Of a stretch of DNA of 47,033 nucleotides, positions 1 to 10,935 are shown piece by piece (position 1 is the first letter of the stretch; every line of letters starts with the position of its first letter). A program made the position numbers and the translations under genes. The notes beneath the pieces were generated by a model that saw only the letters and a list, made by a program, of their open reading frames with translations, made no database searches and was not told where the DNA came from. Source of the DNA: Martensiomyces pterosporus (lineage: Eukaryota; Kickxellomycota; Kickxellomycetes; Kickxellales; Kickxellaceae); NCBI GenBank assembly GCA_025201845.1, contig MU603992.1, forward strand, positions 50,969-98,001, given 5' to 3'.

Positions 1-1609
1 GCACGCCCTTGCTGCATGGGAGCTGATGCCGGCGCAAGCAGCTCAATTTCAAATAATGAGTGTGCAGGTGTCACGGGTCCTTGCCTTTCTTTGAAGCAGA
101 AAAGGCTCTTGGCACAGCGGGCTCTCATGGGTGTTTTGCATGCCTAAGCGACAGGGCTCTCTGGGACAGCCAGGTGTTTCTCATGTTGCATGTATGCAGG
201 TAAATGCACACACCCCAAATCACCGGCGTATTTTGCCTTCGCCCTTGGCAACCTCAAGCTCAGCATCCCATCCCATTCCATCCCATGATCTCACCCGCCC
301 AGAGTGCTCCTCCCCCGCGGAATACACCTGCGCATTGCAGAGGCTTCATTTGAAAACAACGGCGAGATGTAGGTGCGGAAGGGACAGCGAGCAGGGCGAA
401 GGAGTTTGCCTCGCAAGCCGTTCGAGAACTGCATTGTTGGGCTCATATAGATTTCGCCACAAGCCTCATTGGGGGGTGTAGTCGCCTGATAAAATAGCTA
501 CTGAACTCCCCCGCCTTTATTGATTCGGTCCCAAACAGGACATCCAGCCTCTGTTTGGCAGCACAGGTTCATAGAATGGCAACCTCTGCCTCCTCCACCT
601 CCTAGACACGGCAAGAGGCAGGAATGCGCAATTGTCCTGCGAGAGGCAGAAAGAAAAGATGTAAACAACCCGTCCAGACATCACAATCCACATCTGGCCC
701 AAGTAGCAAGCACACAAAACGTCATTTTCTGTCCGCAAGGCTGCGTAGACAAGCAGAACTGCATGCACGCACGCTATCTTTCCTCCCAATTCTACTCTGC
801 GGTTGGCGTCCCAACCTATCCAGGCAATTCTTCTTTTCGTAAGAGTACACACGCTTTGTCTGCTCCTTGTTGTCTATGCTGGCGGTGAGAACGGCCAAGT
901 GTGTGAGCGAGAGGGAGTGGGGCCGCCATCCTCTGGCGCTGTGTTGGGGGAACCACAGAGCAAGTGCCATGGAGCGCACAAGCAAGGGCTAGGGCGCTCT
1001 GGATATACAAAGTAAGGCGCACTCCCTATTTTGGATAGCCAACAAGCAAAATGCTCGCTTGGAGACGATTGTTAGGTTGACACAGAGTCAGTGTGAAGCG
1101 AAGCGAAGAAACAAAAGCGCTTGGTGAGGCTTATATGTTGTGCTGTTTTCTCCTAGCCATGCAATCCAGCATAGCAAGGAATAGCGGGTGCATCCAGTTC
1201 ACACGTACGCACACACACTGCTTGGCTCTAACTCTCGCCGCACCGGCTCCCACTCATCCCCAAGCTTCACAGCGTTGTGAGAAGCACAGCGCGCACGCAC
1301 TCCTTTGGATTTTGCATTTGATATAAAAGCACTCGATAGAACTCGCTCTCCCAGCCGGCAGAGAGAGGAAATCCAAATCATTCGCATAGCTTCTTTCTCC
1401 CGTCTCTTCTTTGCAAGCCACTTTCAAAGCAAATAGGATATACACTAATATACAAATACTCCCACTGTATATCTCTTGTCTCACTCTCCTTCCACCCTGT
1501 TACTCGCTATAATCCGCACTATTTACGCCTTTGGTTGAGGCTCGCTTGATTTTCTGGGATACACACTGCAGCCAGCGTCTAATACACATCCACATCACAA
1601 TCTCTAAAA
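1..1609. other. Intergenic, upstream of the first surface-protein gene
   Basis: Only short open frames without recognisable protein character are present on either strand. The last 300 bases hold a TATA box and a pyrimidine-rich leader that belong to the gene starting at 1610. Nothing else is supported. Confidence 0.6.
1322..1329 (+). promoter_or_regulatory. TATA box of the gene at 1610
   Basis: TATAAAAG lies 288 bp before the start codon and is followed by a CT-rich tract. The sequence TATA-AAGCA recurs upstream of the surface-protein gene at 41409, and a TATTTAAGCA version occurs upstream of 40042. Confidence 0.45.
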
Positions 1610-2921
1610 ATGCAGATCTCTCTCGTTGCTTATCTGTTTGCCCTGGGCGTCCTTGCCCAGAACCCTCCTGTTGGTGCAAATGCCCCGGCTGATCCTGCAG
1701 CAGCACTTGCTGCTGCTGCTGGTGCTCCCCCTGCTGGTGCTCCCCCTGCTCCCGGTGCAGCTCCTGCCGCCACGGCTCCTGGTGCCCTAGGTGCTCAGTC
1801 AGTTGCGCCTGCTGCTGTCCCTGGCGCGCCTGATGCACATGATGCTGCACCCGCCAGTGTGCCTGGCGCTGCACCTGCCAATGCTCCCGGTGCTTCACCC
1901 GCCAGTGTGCCTGGTGCCTTGCCTGTCAGCGCGCCTGGTGCCCCACTTGCCACCGCACCTGGTGCCTTGCCTGCCAATGCTCCTGGCGCTTCGCCTGTCA
2001 GCGCAGCCGACCCGGCTGCAGCGGTCCCTGCTGCTACCCCTGCCATTCCTGGTGCTACTGCCAACCCAGCTGCCGCCGCCGCCGCGCAGCTCAATGGACC
2101 CACTCCAGTAAGTGTAAAATTCCCCCCGGCTTGCCAGTCGGATGGCTCGCATGAACTCATTCTGGTTCTCATGTCAAATATCCATCTAAACATGCGCTGC
2201 CATTGTTCTCGAACAATGCCCATTATGAAAAAACACGTAGGACAATCTGAACGCCATCGACAGCCTCACACAGAGCGTGCAGAGCATCCTCGCTGGACTT
2301 GCCAGCTCGCCCGCCACCCCTACCGAAGCAACGTCGTCTGCTCCCACCAGAACGGAGGGCACTTCCGCTACATCGCCGTCGAGGAACGAAAAATCGCTTT
2401 TCGGGCTCCCTACTGAAACCAGCACTGCTGCCTCAGCGAGCTCAGCCACCTCAGGTAGCACGGCCACCTCCGGCAGCTCCGGTACCACCAGTGCTTCGAG
2501 CGAGTCTCCTACTGCCACCACATCGGGCGAGACTACGGAGGAGACTGGGACTGAAACGTCCACTAACGAGCACTCGTCGACCGAGCACTCCTCGGCGCAC
2601 TCGAGCTCCAAGACCAACTCCAAGACCAGCAAGCACTCGTCAACCAAGAGCAGCTCCCACACCGATGAGGAGAGCGACGAGTCTGACTCGGAGGCGAGCA
2701 ACGAGTCCGAGTCTTCGGAGGAGCTGTCGAGCGAGTCCTCGGAGCACGAGAAGTCGTCTTCCACGGCGTCTTCGGAGAGCTCATCGGAGGAGTCCGAGTC
2801 CGCGTTTAGCAGCGAGTCTGAGTACTCGGCCACCAAGCCCAAGTCGGGGGCTGTGTCGCTCAAGCCCGAGGCCATTGCTATTGCAATGGTTGGTGTTCTT
2901 GGTGCTGTTGCCCTGTTCTAA
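1610..2921 (+). CDS. Secreted Ala/Pro- and Ser/Glu-rich GPI-type surface protein, two exons
   Basis: Exons are 1610-2107 and 2241-2921, joined in phase 0, giving 392 residues. The N-terminus is a signal peptide (MQISLVAYLFALGVLAQ). Residues about 20-160 are an imperfect repeat of 10-11 residues built on PGA and PA steps. Exon 2 opens with a short amphipathic segment (DNLNAIDSLTQSVQ), followed by a Ser/Thr stalk that becomes strongly Ser/Glu/Asp/His-rich. The protein ends in a hydrophobic tail closing with GAVALF, as expected of a GPI-attachment signal. A wall or plasma-membrane location is inferred from this plan. It lacks the helical domain found in six of the other surface genes here. The start is the first ATG after the leader, with A at -3. 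Exon 1 read on without splicing would also be open for about 100 codons, but it would lose the anchor. Confidence 0.82.
2108..2240 (+). other. Intron of the gene at 1610
   Basis: The donor is GTAAGT and the acceptor is TAG, 133 nt in all, with a CTAAAC-like branch site near 2183. A CAG at 2261-2263 was considered as acceptor and would break the frame. Confidence 0.75.
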
Positions 2922-3789
2922 GCGCAGGAAGGCGCAGCGCCGCCCGTCGGTTGTTCCAAGCATCATATTTGTTCTTGTTTGATTCCCTGCTGTTCTTCTA
3001 TATCCGGCCTCGTGCGACCTCGCACCCCGTTGTTTCGCCACCTGCTCCCGCCCATCCACATCTTTCACCACATACCACTCCGCTCCTCCATTAAACCGCC
3101 GCCCCAGCACAGCCTTCTAGCTCAGTTTCCTCTTTCCACTTTTGTCATAAACCTCTTCAATTCCTTATCCATTAACAATACGTCAGAAAACAGCTCTCGC
3201 GAGATGGTGCTGGATCAATGGGAGCCAGCTTTCCATTCTCTCTGGCTGCTAGCTGTGATTTTCATACAGGGGACCCAAGGTGGCGACCGTCGAAGGCGAG
3301 CGCCGAAGTAATGGCCAGCACCAGATTGCTCACTGGCGAACAATGGGTGTCTCCGCACAAACCGGAAGCAGAACAGCAAAACAGAACAGAGGAGAGCAGG
3401 GCAGAGTGATGGCGGCGGTGGCGGCGGCGGCGCAGAATAGGGACGGAGGGATGTTTGCAACTCGCCCCAGTGCTGCTGCTGCTACTGCCAAAAGCATGCA
3501 ACTCACCGCAACATTAGCAGCTATTTTGCGTTCAAAGCCACCGGCCAAAACACCTGCCGTCTTGGTAGTCTTGCCCCCTCTCCGCCATTTCTCATGCCAT
3601 TGTCGCTGCCGCTGCCATTGTTTGCTGCATGCTTGCCCATGTAAACACTCGGGCTGCCATGTTTTCTGATTCCACAGCTGGCACCACTGGCGGCGCACCT
3701 CTTTCTCCTCCATACCTCCCTCGCACATCCCGCAAGGCTCCCCTCTTCTACACCACCTACCCGTTCATCTCCACTTCCAGCCACAGACC
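2922..3789. other. Intergenic between two co-directional surface-protein genes
   Basis: It contains the 3' UTR of the upstream gene, a run of GGC/GCC triplets near 3410-3440 and a pyrimidine-rich leader just before 3790. The open frames have no protein-like features. Confidence 0.55.
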
Positions 3790-4473
3790 ATGCGTGCATC
3801 CGCTCATATCACCGCCATTGCGGTCGCACTGATCGCCGCCGGAGCAAGGGTCGGGGCTGACGACAGCTACAACAGTTTTATGAACAGCCTCTCGAGCAAC
3901 TGGCAGAACGAGTTCTCCGATCTCCGGTACCAAGTAGACCAGCTCCAGAAGACAGACCCACAGAAATACCAGGCTCTGGCACTCTCCCTCGGCCTCAAGC
4001 CCGGCATGCAAGTCAGCGTGCCCTCCCTCTTTGACGCCCAGTGGGCATCCATGTTCGTCAACGCCGCAGGGCTGTACACTCCGCCCGCACCCACGCTCCC
4101 TGCAGCCACGTACAACCCCGCCAATGCGCTTCCCACAGCCAGCGTCTTCATACCCACCGTCTCCGTAAATGTGGCCACCGCGACGAGTGGTAGCCAGAGC
4201 CACGATGTGAGCGCAAGCAATGACATGGAGAGCGATGGGTCGTCGGGAGCTCATCAAAAGACATCCAAGAGCAAGTCTCACACAGCTGGCGATGACGGGC
4301 TGGACGATGTCGATCAGGACACCTCCATTCAGTACGGAAACCCCATCGTCGGCGACATCGGCGACAACACGCCGATAAAGCCCAGTGGCCATGGATACAG
4401 CGGTGCCGCAATGATACTCGCCGCCGCCTCGACGTACTTTGCGCTGCCCATTGCCATGTGGGCCCTGCTATAG
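3790..4473 (+). CDS. Secreted GPI-type protein with the NW/YDxxW helical domain (member A)
   Basis: The protein has 227 residues in a single exon. A signal peptide covers residues 1-23, ending VGA. Residues 25-95 form the family domain: SSNW at 35-38, a predicted helical stretch, KYQALALSLG at 59-68 and PSLFDAQWASMF at 78-89. Its C-terminal half is closest to the protein at 38813 (PS-x-FDA-x-WAS-x-F). A Pro/Ala/Thr segment and a polar Ser/Lys/Asp segment follow. The C-terminus (about 203-227) is hydrophobic and ends MWALL, consistent with GPI addition after the Ser/Gly at about 200-205. The function is unknown; a surface location is inferred. It converges on RCE1 with only 69 bp between stop codons, so the 3' UTRs probably overlap. 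Confidence 0.85.
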   Translation: MRASAHITAIAVALIAAGARVGADDSYNSFMNSLSSNWQNEFSDLRYQVDQLQKTDPQKYQALALSLGLKPGMQVSVPSLFDAQWASMFVNAAGLYTPPAPTLPAATYNPANALPTASVFIPTVSVNVATATSGSQSHDVSASNDMESDGSSGAHQKTSKSKSHTAGDDGLDDVDQDTSIQYGNPIVGDIGDNTPIKPSGHGYSGAAMILAAASTYFALPIAMWALL

Positions 4474-4542
4474 CCCTCCATTTTTGTTGCTGCTAGTGAG
4501 TGTTTTCTGGTCCAAGGCTTTATTTATACAGACCCCAGGAAC

Positions 4543-5451
4543 CTAAGATACAAACACACCCGGCCGGGTCATGGGCTCCAGGAGCATAAGGAAGCCCACA
4601 GCACCAGAAACAAAGGCCAGCCAGATGGCGTACTTGTACCGGGGGTGCTCCTGAGCGCGACTAAGGTCCGGCAGCCCCTCAACATTGCAGAACGCATGGG
4701 CCACGATTGGCCCCGCAACGCTCCCTGTGCGAATAAACAGGAACACAGCAAACCACCCAAACAGCGTGGTGTAGGCCAGCTGGAACGCCGTGCCCATCAG
4801 CACATTTGCCAGAGACACCCTGCCGTTGGCATACACCGACACAGCATGGTGTACGTGGGCAACGCCAAAGATCAGCGGCGAGAGGAATATGCAGCTGCCA
4901 GCCGAGAGCCCGGCGGCAACCCACAGGGGCACAACCGAGGACCGAAACACCAGCTCCTCCGTCAGTGGACCCGCAATGTAATTGCGGACGTTCATGGGCT
5001 GTCTCAGCTGGCCCGGTATCCGCCTCACGCTCTCCCACTTGAAGACGCCGTCCAGCTTGTCCAGCACCAGGGGGCCCAGATACAGGGTCATGGAGAGAAC
5101 CAGCGCAATAGCCACCGATGCCAGCGCCGGCTTAGGGCTCAGCCCCAGGGCATCTACGACCGCCCACACACCAGCCTTCTCTGCAGGCTGCCAGAGACTC
5201 AGCACGCCGCCGGTGACAAGGATCGATAGACTTGTGGCGAGGATGGCGCCACGGATACGCAGACCGATTATGCGTGGGTGGTCGCGGTCATGGAGCGTGG
5301 CATTGGGCACTGGAAACAAGAGTGTCAGCAGGTATATGCACAGGACATAGAGCGTGCCGTGAAAGATGGAAAGCCCAACTGCAAGGGCTCCGCTGGGTGC
5401 CGACAGGACGCCTGAGTGGAGCCCGCTTGCTATGCGATCGATTATGCTCAT
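4543..5451 (-). CDS. RCE1: CAAX prenyl protease 2 (Rce1)
   Basis: This is a 302-residue multispanning ER-membrane endopeptidase that removes the last three residues of prenylated CAAX proteins such as Ras and a-factor-like pheromones. The family signature is intact: GPLTEELVFR at 161-170 gives the Glu-Glu-x3-Arg motif (E165, E166, R170), FGVAH at 195-199 gives F-x3-H, and AHAFCN at 251-256 gives H252 and N256. Around it are at least six hydrophobic segments, and the length is close to the 315 residues of yeast Rce1. I chose the ATG at 5449-5451 (MSIIDR, A at -3). The frame is open to an ATG at 5577, but that would add 42 residues with no membrane or family character. A minus-strand AATAAA lies at 4519-4524, about 20 bp past the stop. 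Confidence 0.94.
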   Translation of the reverse strand: MSIIDRIASGLHSGVLSAPSGALAVGLSIFHGTLYVLCIYLLTLLFPVPNATLHDRDHPRIIGLRIRGAILATSLSILVTGGVLSLWQPAEKAGVWAVVDALGLSPKPALASVAIALVLSMTLYLGPLVLDKLDGVFKWESVRRIPGQLRQPMNVRNYIAGPLTEELVFRSSVVPLWVAAGLSAGSCIFLSPLIFGVAHVHHAVSVYANGRVSLANVLMGTAFQLAYTTLFGWFAVFLFIRTGSVAGPIVAHAFCNVEGLPDLSRAQEHPRYKYAIWLAFVSGAVGFLMLLEPMTRPGVFVS

Positions 5452-5856
5452 TGTGTGTCTGAACCTCGCCTCTGCTCCTCGAATTGCAAAGATTGCGCTG
5501 CCGTCTAGCTGCTGTGCGCAAGTACAAAGCCGCCAAGGTGGGTTAGAGAGCGGACAGCGCGATACCACTCCTCCCAAAACGGAAAAAAGAAAGAAATAAT
5601 AGGCAGCAAGAGAAAGGCAAGGGCGAAGAAAGGGGCGCCAGAAAACGCGAGCAAGCAGCAGCTATTTCCGCCTTTTGCTCTGTGCCCCAGGCTGTGTCTG
5701 TCCCAACCACGCTGCACAATCGCATGTTTTTCCGGCTACAAGAAAAAAAAAAGCACAGGGCCTGCAGCCACCGCATTTTGCCGCATGTTCAGGGTAGCGC
5801 GCTCAGTTTATTCAAGCTACAACAGCGAGTGCTAAACGATTTTTAAATGTTCTTTT
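5452..5856. other. Short spacer between RCE1 and CCT8
   Basis: It holds the RCE1 promoter/leader (purine-rich on the plus strand, 5580-5640) and the CCT8 3' UTR, with a minus-strand AATAAA at 5807-5812, 45 bp past the CCT8 stop. No gene is seen. Confidence 0.6.
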
Positions 5857-7590
5857 CTAGTCCTGGTCGTCCCAGTGGCCCTGCTGCTTGGGGAGCTTGG
5901 GCCCGCCAGCCTTCTTGGCCATGACGATCTGGTCAACCTGCAGGACAGTGAGCGCCGACTGCGTGGCATAGCGGATGGCCCACTGCTTGACAGCCAGCGG
6001 GTCAAGGATGCGTGCCTTGAGGGCATCAAGCACTCTAGGCTCGTGCTCGCAATCAACGTCGATTCCAATTGACGGGCCAGCGAGGCTGTCCGCCGACTCG
6101 TCGGCCTTTGAGTGGTGAGCAGCAATGAGCTTCGCGACCAGGGCGGTGCTGTCGACGCCGACGTTGTCACCCAGAGTGCGCGCGAATACCTCAAGCGCCT
6201 GCGCAAATGCCTTCATCGCATGCTGGTTCATTCCAGCAGTGCGGTCAGCCGCCTCCTGCACAAGCTTGGAGAGCTCCATCTCAGTGGCGCAGGCGCCAGG
6301 CACCAGGCGCGGGTCCTTGGTCAGCGACTTGATCACGTTGACGCCGTCGTCCACCGCACGCTCGGCGTCGTCAAGGGCGTTCTGCGTGGCGCCGCGCAGC
6401 ACGATGGTGACAAGAGTCGAGCGCTGGATGCGGTCGGCAAATGCGGGGCGCTCGCTGGCACGGCCACTGGCCTCAAGCTCAGCAGCCGACCACTGGCGGA
6501 TGATGGTGACGCGGTCGCCGCCGATCTCGTCGGTGCGGAGCTCGTCGCAGTAGCCCATCTCCTCGGGAGTGGGCACGCCGAAGCGGGCCAGGGGGTTGGC
6601 TCCGATGACGCGGCACAGGCGGCGCAGCTCGAACTTTGACGGGCAGCGGACGGCGATCATGTCGTAGCGGTTCAGGTAGTGGATGGCGAGATCGCCGATG
6701 CCCGAGCCGCACACAAGCGCCTTGACTCCGGCCTCGTGGAGCTCGCGCACGGCCTTCTCCATCTGGGCCTCCTCGCCCTTCGTGTAGTCGAGCATCTCGT
6801 TGGCGTTGTGCAGAAGCACCGTGCCCTTGGTCTCGGTCTGGCCCATGTCCACGGGGCACGAGAACACCGCGACCTTGGCAAAGTTGGCGCGGTGGCAGAC
6901 GGTGTCGGGCGAGCGCGGGAACACCATGCCGTGGATCACGCGGCTCTGTGACAGGCCGCCGCCGAGCACCTTGACCACACGCACGTTGTCGACGTTGAAG
7001 CGGGTGTGGTCGCGCGCGGGCATCGCAGTGACAACGGCGTTGGCCACAAGCTCGCCCAGGAGATCCTCCTGGCCGTACTGCTTCGACGCAATGGCCGTGC
7101 GGATGGCCTTCAGCAGCTCGTCCTTGTCTGTCCAGCTCTTCACCTCGTCGACGGGCAGCTTCTCCAGGGCGTCCAGGGCCGCCTTGAGGGCCAGCTCGTA
7201 TCCGCGCGCAATCTCCGACGGGTGCAGGCCCATGCGCAAGAGCGCCTCGGCCCTCTGCAGAAGCTCGCTGGCAAAGATGATCACGTAGTTTGTTCCGTCT
7301 CCAGCCTCGGCCTCCTGCTGCTGGCTGGCCATGACGATCAGCTTGGCCGCTGGGTGGACGACCTCGAGCTCGCGGATGATGGTGGCTGCGTCGTTCGTGA
7401 CAAAAAGCTTCTCCAGGTGGTTGACCACCATCTTGTTGCGTCCATTGGGCCCGAATGACGTCCGGGTGATCTCGCTCATCTCCTTTGTTGCCTGAATGTT
7501 GCGGAATATGACCTCCTCGAGCCCCTGCAGGTTCTTGTAGCCCTCCTTGAAGAGCTGGGGTCCAGCTGACTGTGGTACGCGCAAAGCCAT
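5857..7590 (-). CDS. CCT8: T-complex protein 1 subunit theta (CCT8), cytosolic chaperonin
   Basis: This is a 577-residue group II chaperonin subunit, one of eight in the CCT/TRiC ring that folds actin, tubulin and WD-repeat proteins in the cytosol. ATPase landmarks are NDAATI at 66-71, AGDGTN at 96-101 and ERAVDDG at 410-416. The theta identity comes from the N-terminal QLFKEGYKNLQGLEE region, the DMGQTETKGTVLL stretch (248-260) and the overall match to theta subunits. At 430-437 the sequence is VPGACATE, where many CCT subunits have a Gly-Gly-Gly or Gly-Ala-Gly nucleotide-contact turn; since the CCT ring tolerates weak ATPase subunits, I do not call it broken. The gene is one exon. The start has A at -3 and G at +4. 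It is divergent from the receptor gene at 8453. Confidence 0.98.
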   Translation of the reverse strand: MALRVPQSAGPQLFKEGYKNLQGLEEVIFRNIQATKEMSEITRTSFGPNGRNKMVVNHLEKLFVTNDAATIIRELEVVHPAAKLIVMASQQQEAEAGDGTNYVIIFASELLQRAEALLRMGLHPSEIARGYELALKAALDALEKLPVDEVKSWTDKDELLKAIRTAIASKQYGQEDLLGELVANAVVTAMPARDHTRFNVDNVRVVKVLGGGLSQSRVIHGMVFPRSPDTVCHRANFAKVAVFSCPVDMGQTETKGTVLLHNANEMLDYTKGEEAQMEKAVRELHEAGVKALVCGSGIGDLAIHYLNRYDMIAVRCPSKFELRRLCRVIGANPLARFGVPTPEEMGYCDELRTDEIGGDRVTIIRQWSAAELEASGRASERPAFADRIQRSTLVTIVLRGATQNALDDAERAVDDGVNVIKSLTKDPRLVPGACATEMELSKLVQEAADRTAGMNQHAMKAFAQALEVFARTLGDNVGVDSTALVAKLIAAHHSKADESADSLAGPSIGIDVDCEHEPRVLDALKARILDPLAVKQWAIRYATQSALTVLQVDQIVMAKKAGGPKLPKQQGHWDDQD

Positions 7591-8452
7591 CCTGCTATTC
7601 CTTATCCTCTAAATGGGTGTTATTTTTTTCTTGGGAGTGCCAGAGTACACGATTAAAACGAGCGAGAAGAAAACACGGCGCTTCTGGAGAGCGTCTGGCT
7701 GCTGGGGCATTATGCACAACAAAAAAAACGCAATATTGACAAATTCAACTTCCAAGCTGTTCTAGCAGCAGAATAAAAGCAGCAAATCAGCACTGGATCA
7801 GATCAGGGTGACTCGTGGATTGCTGGATCTCGCCATCACAATGTGGTGTGCGTGGCGCAACTTTGAGAGTGCTGTCGACACACGCAGCTTGCAGGTAAAC
7901 ATTTCGCAGAGCAGTAGCTGGCAGACGCCGCTGCCGTTGTTGTTGCTTCTGCAATGTTCTTGCTGTTGCCGCTGATCTGCTGCTGCTAGGCGTCTACTGC
8001 TCTGTCGCTCGATGTGTGGAGGTGGATGACCCATCCAGCTGTCGAACTTGTAAACAAACTACCGCTGTTTCCAATCGCAGTAGGTATATTGAATGTTGGC
8101 TGAGAGTGCAAACAAACGTGCAGTTACGCCTCTTGCTGCTTTGTGACTGTTCCTCTCGGAAGAGCTGTCAACTGCCAATGTGAGCCCGGTGGATCGTCTT
8201 GCTTGCCCCACATGCATCCACCTCATCCCTCTATAACAATCTGCTTTCGGCGTGTAATGTTGCAAAGCACCTCCCGCTCTCCTTTTGTGCAAGGCAAATC
8301 CTGCTCCCCTACACGATTCGTCCTCCCCCATTGTCCCTGCCATTCTCCAGCTAGCACGTCTTCCATTAAGAGCAACATCTCTACACCGTATCTTCTTTTG
8401 TCTGGTTCACAAAAGTCGCAGCAGTCCATATAAAACAAACAAGGAGCCCAGC
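7591..8452. other. Divergent promoter region between CCT8 and the 7TM receptor
   Basis: The first 40 bases beyond the CCT8 start are AT-rich (run of T near 7620). The right end is CT-rich and carries TATAAAAC at 8429-8436, only 17 bp before the receptor ATG, which is very close for a working TATA box. No gene is seen. Confidence 0.55.
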
Positions 8453-10935
8453 ATGCACTATTCGCCTTCACTGGATGCTGCGCCGAGCAGTGTGAGCTCG
8501 TCTCTTGTTGGCCTGTCCAGCAGCTTTCTCAGCACAGTTGGCTCCTGCTACATGCTCTATCGCTTGCGCCAGGTGAACCGAGTTTATTGGCAGAGCAGAC
8601 ACTACCTGATTCTCTCTCTAACAGGCTCAAATTTGGTCATGTCGCTTGTTGCCCTGATATCCGGCTTTTTCTTCTTTGTCTATGGCCGCATTCCGTCGGC
8701 TGTTGGGTGCACCATCGGCGGGATGCTGGAGTTCTGGAGCCAGCAGGTAAGCAAAAAAAGGCACTGCACACACAGTAGACGAGTTTGCTGTACCGAGCAG
8801 AATTCTGACTCAGCCACTGACCAGGCAACTCGCTTTATACCACCAAACCACTTTCGGTGCGGGCAATCCAATAGGCGGCAGATGTGTGTATTCTGCTCAT
8901 TACGCTGGGCGTGCTTACTTCTGTGCGGCAGCCCGGCGTATGGCTTCGGCAGCGCAGCTGGATCCAGACTAGCATAGCACCTGTGGTCGGCATAGTCCTA
9001 TTCCTGCCACTGGTGGCAACGGTCGCCTCGCAGATCCTCTGGCGTTTCAGCTCGTCCGAGTTCAACTACTGCTGGATCCCACGCGTGCCGGTGTATGCCA
9101 GATGGGTGGCAATCGAGGGGTGGCGCGTCCTGGTGATTCTCATCATCATCTCGATCTACTCTCGCATCGCATACATATTCATAAAGTCGCACTTGCCCAA
9201 ACAGCTGACTGAGGAAGCAGTGGAATGGAGGGGTGGAGGCGGAGCAAGCAGAGTCGGGGTTCGAAAGAGCAAGCCTGTGATGATCACAGTGCCCAGGTAC
9301 TCGGCAATCGATAGTGGCGCCGTGTCTCATGTCACCGCTGCAGATGGCCGTGGCTTGTTCAGCCAGTCCATACACAACATCCATCAATGGGCACTGTCAA
9401 TGCTCGGCATCAGCAACGCTGGAGGCAATTCACCAGGTGGGGGGCTGCGTGCCAAAGCCATTGGCGACCCTCTTGCATGCCCCGAGGGCCCCTTGTACAA
9501 GACCGTAGACTACTACACGATTGGCCTCCAGCATGCCAGCATGCTCCAGCACCAGCACCAGCAGCAGCAGGGCGGAGATCAGAATGGCAACCAGGACCAG
9601 CCACGGCCGTCGATTACACTGGGCGTCGCCAAGGCGTCGCGGAACTACTACGAGACGTTCAAGCGCTCGATTGTGAGCAACTTTGTGCGGCGGTTTATAA
9701 TCTCCACCGACATTCCGAGCCCCACCATCCCGTCGACGATCTTTGACAGCATTGGCAACGCCTACACCAGCGCGGGGTCGAGCTCCTCATGCTTGACGCA
9801 CTGCGAAGTGCGCAGCAGCACAGAGTCGACGGCCGATAGCCAGAATGCAACCCAGAATTCGCATTGTCCGATCTCTCCGGGGATCAATGTGGCGGTGTCC
9901 TGGGATCGAGACGCGGGCGGGCCGTTTAGCCTTAAGCGATGGTACTCGGTGCTTTCACGGTTCGTGTCCAGGCCTGGCGCACCGGCTGCCGAGTTGTGCG
10001 AGCCCAACCAGCCACAGCACAAGGGGAGCCACAAGCTGCGGCGCACACAGACAGCACCCATTCTGTCAAGCGGTGCGTCGCTGTTGAGCAGCAGCACCAT
10101 GCAACCCAAACCACCTTTGCCTGTGCTCCAGCCGAAGGGCAAAGAAGTATCACCCAGGGTTGCCAGCAATACTCACCAATCGCAGCAGAAAACACTGGTG
10201 GTGCCAAGCTCATCCACGTACAACCAGCGCACAGTCTGCGACAGCGCCTCTGCTCAAATTCAGCGCAGCTGCAGCATCAAAAAGCGCAAAGCGGGTGTTG
10301 GTGAGGAAGAGACAGCCAACCAAGACAGCAGCGCTCTAGATAACCATCGCACGACACACCATACCAGTATCCATACATATGCACCAAGCATAAGTGGCAA
10401 TGATGGCCGTGTCCAGCAAGGCGTGCCTAGCTTCAGTGTGTACAGCGATGACAGCGCGCAGATAGTCGACATCGAGGCAATCGAGAAATGGGAGTCCCTA
10501 GAGGACGGCCGGTGGGTGGCGGCGGTTGATCAGTGCCAGAGCATCCGCGAAGTTGACGAAGAGAGGCGGAGCGTGAGATGCGCCCTCGAGCGGTCGCTTC
10601 ACATCTCGCGCATGTACGTGTATCCCCTCATATACGTGATAATGTGGGCGCCGTCTGTCTTCTACTACCTCCTGTCCACATACATATACTACACTGCATT
10701 CGAAGCAGCGGCGCACCACGACAACGGCGGAGTGCATAAGCGGGCGCCAGATGTGTCTGGGCTGCCTGCACACTGGACCACGGAGCAAAACATGAACCGG
10801 GTGTGGCCATATTACCAGAGGGCGACTGCAAATGTATGGGGGAGCAGCCATCTTTGCTGGGTAGCCATTATACAGGCCATCCACCTGCTGATAGGCGCCA
10901 TCGATGCCGTGTTCTTTTGGATAACTGAGCGGTAG
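8453..10935 (+). CDS. Git3/Gpr1-like seven-transmembrane receptor
   Basis: Exons 8453-8746 and 8875-10935 join in phase 0 to give 784 residues. Hydrophobic segments lie at about 18-38, 50-75, 82-112, 125-150, 181-202, 681-705 and 755-780, making seven. The split layout, with five segments, a cytoplasmic loop of about 470 residues, then two segments opening with SRMYVYPLIYVIMW, is that of the fungal glucose/amino-acid receptor family (Git3 N- and C-terminal domains). These signal through Gpa2-type G-alpha proteins to adenylate cyclase; the ligand cannot be read from the sequence. The loop is Ser/Gln/His-rich, a likely phosphorylation region. The protein stops right after the last segment (FFWITER), so it has almost no C-terminal tail. 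A more distant cAMP-receptor-like GPCR is the alternative. Confidence 0.84.
8747..8874 (+). other. Intron of the 7TM receptor gene
   Basis: The donor is GTAAGC and the acceptor is TAG, 128 nt, with an ACTGAC branch-like site near 8817. It lies in the third membrane segment. The CAG at 8879-8881 would shift the frame. Confidence 0.8.

Noticed and set aside
131..481. Plus-strand open frame of 116 codons near the left edge
   Set aside because: It has mixed low-information composition, no domain and no promoter or splice support.
4543..5577. Longer RCE1 starting at 5577
   Set aside because: The extra 42 residues (Cys/Arg-rich) precede the usual N-terminus and have no membrane or family features; the internal ATG has a better fit in length and context.
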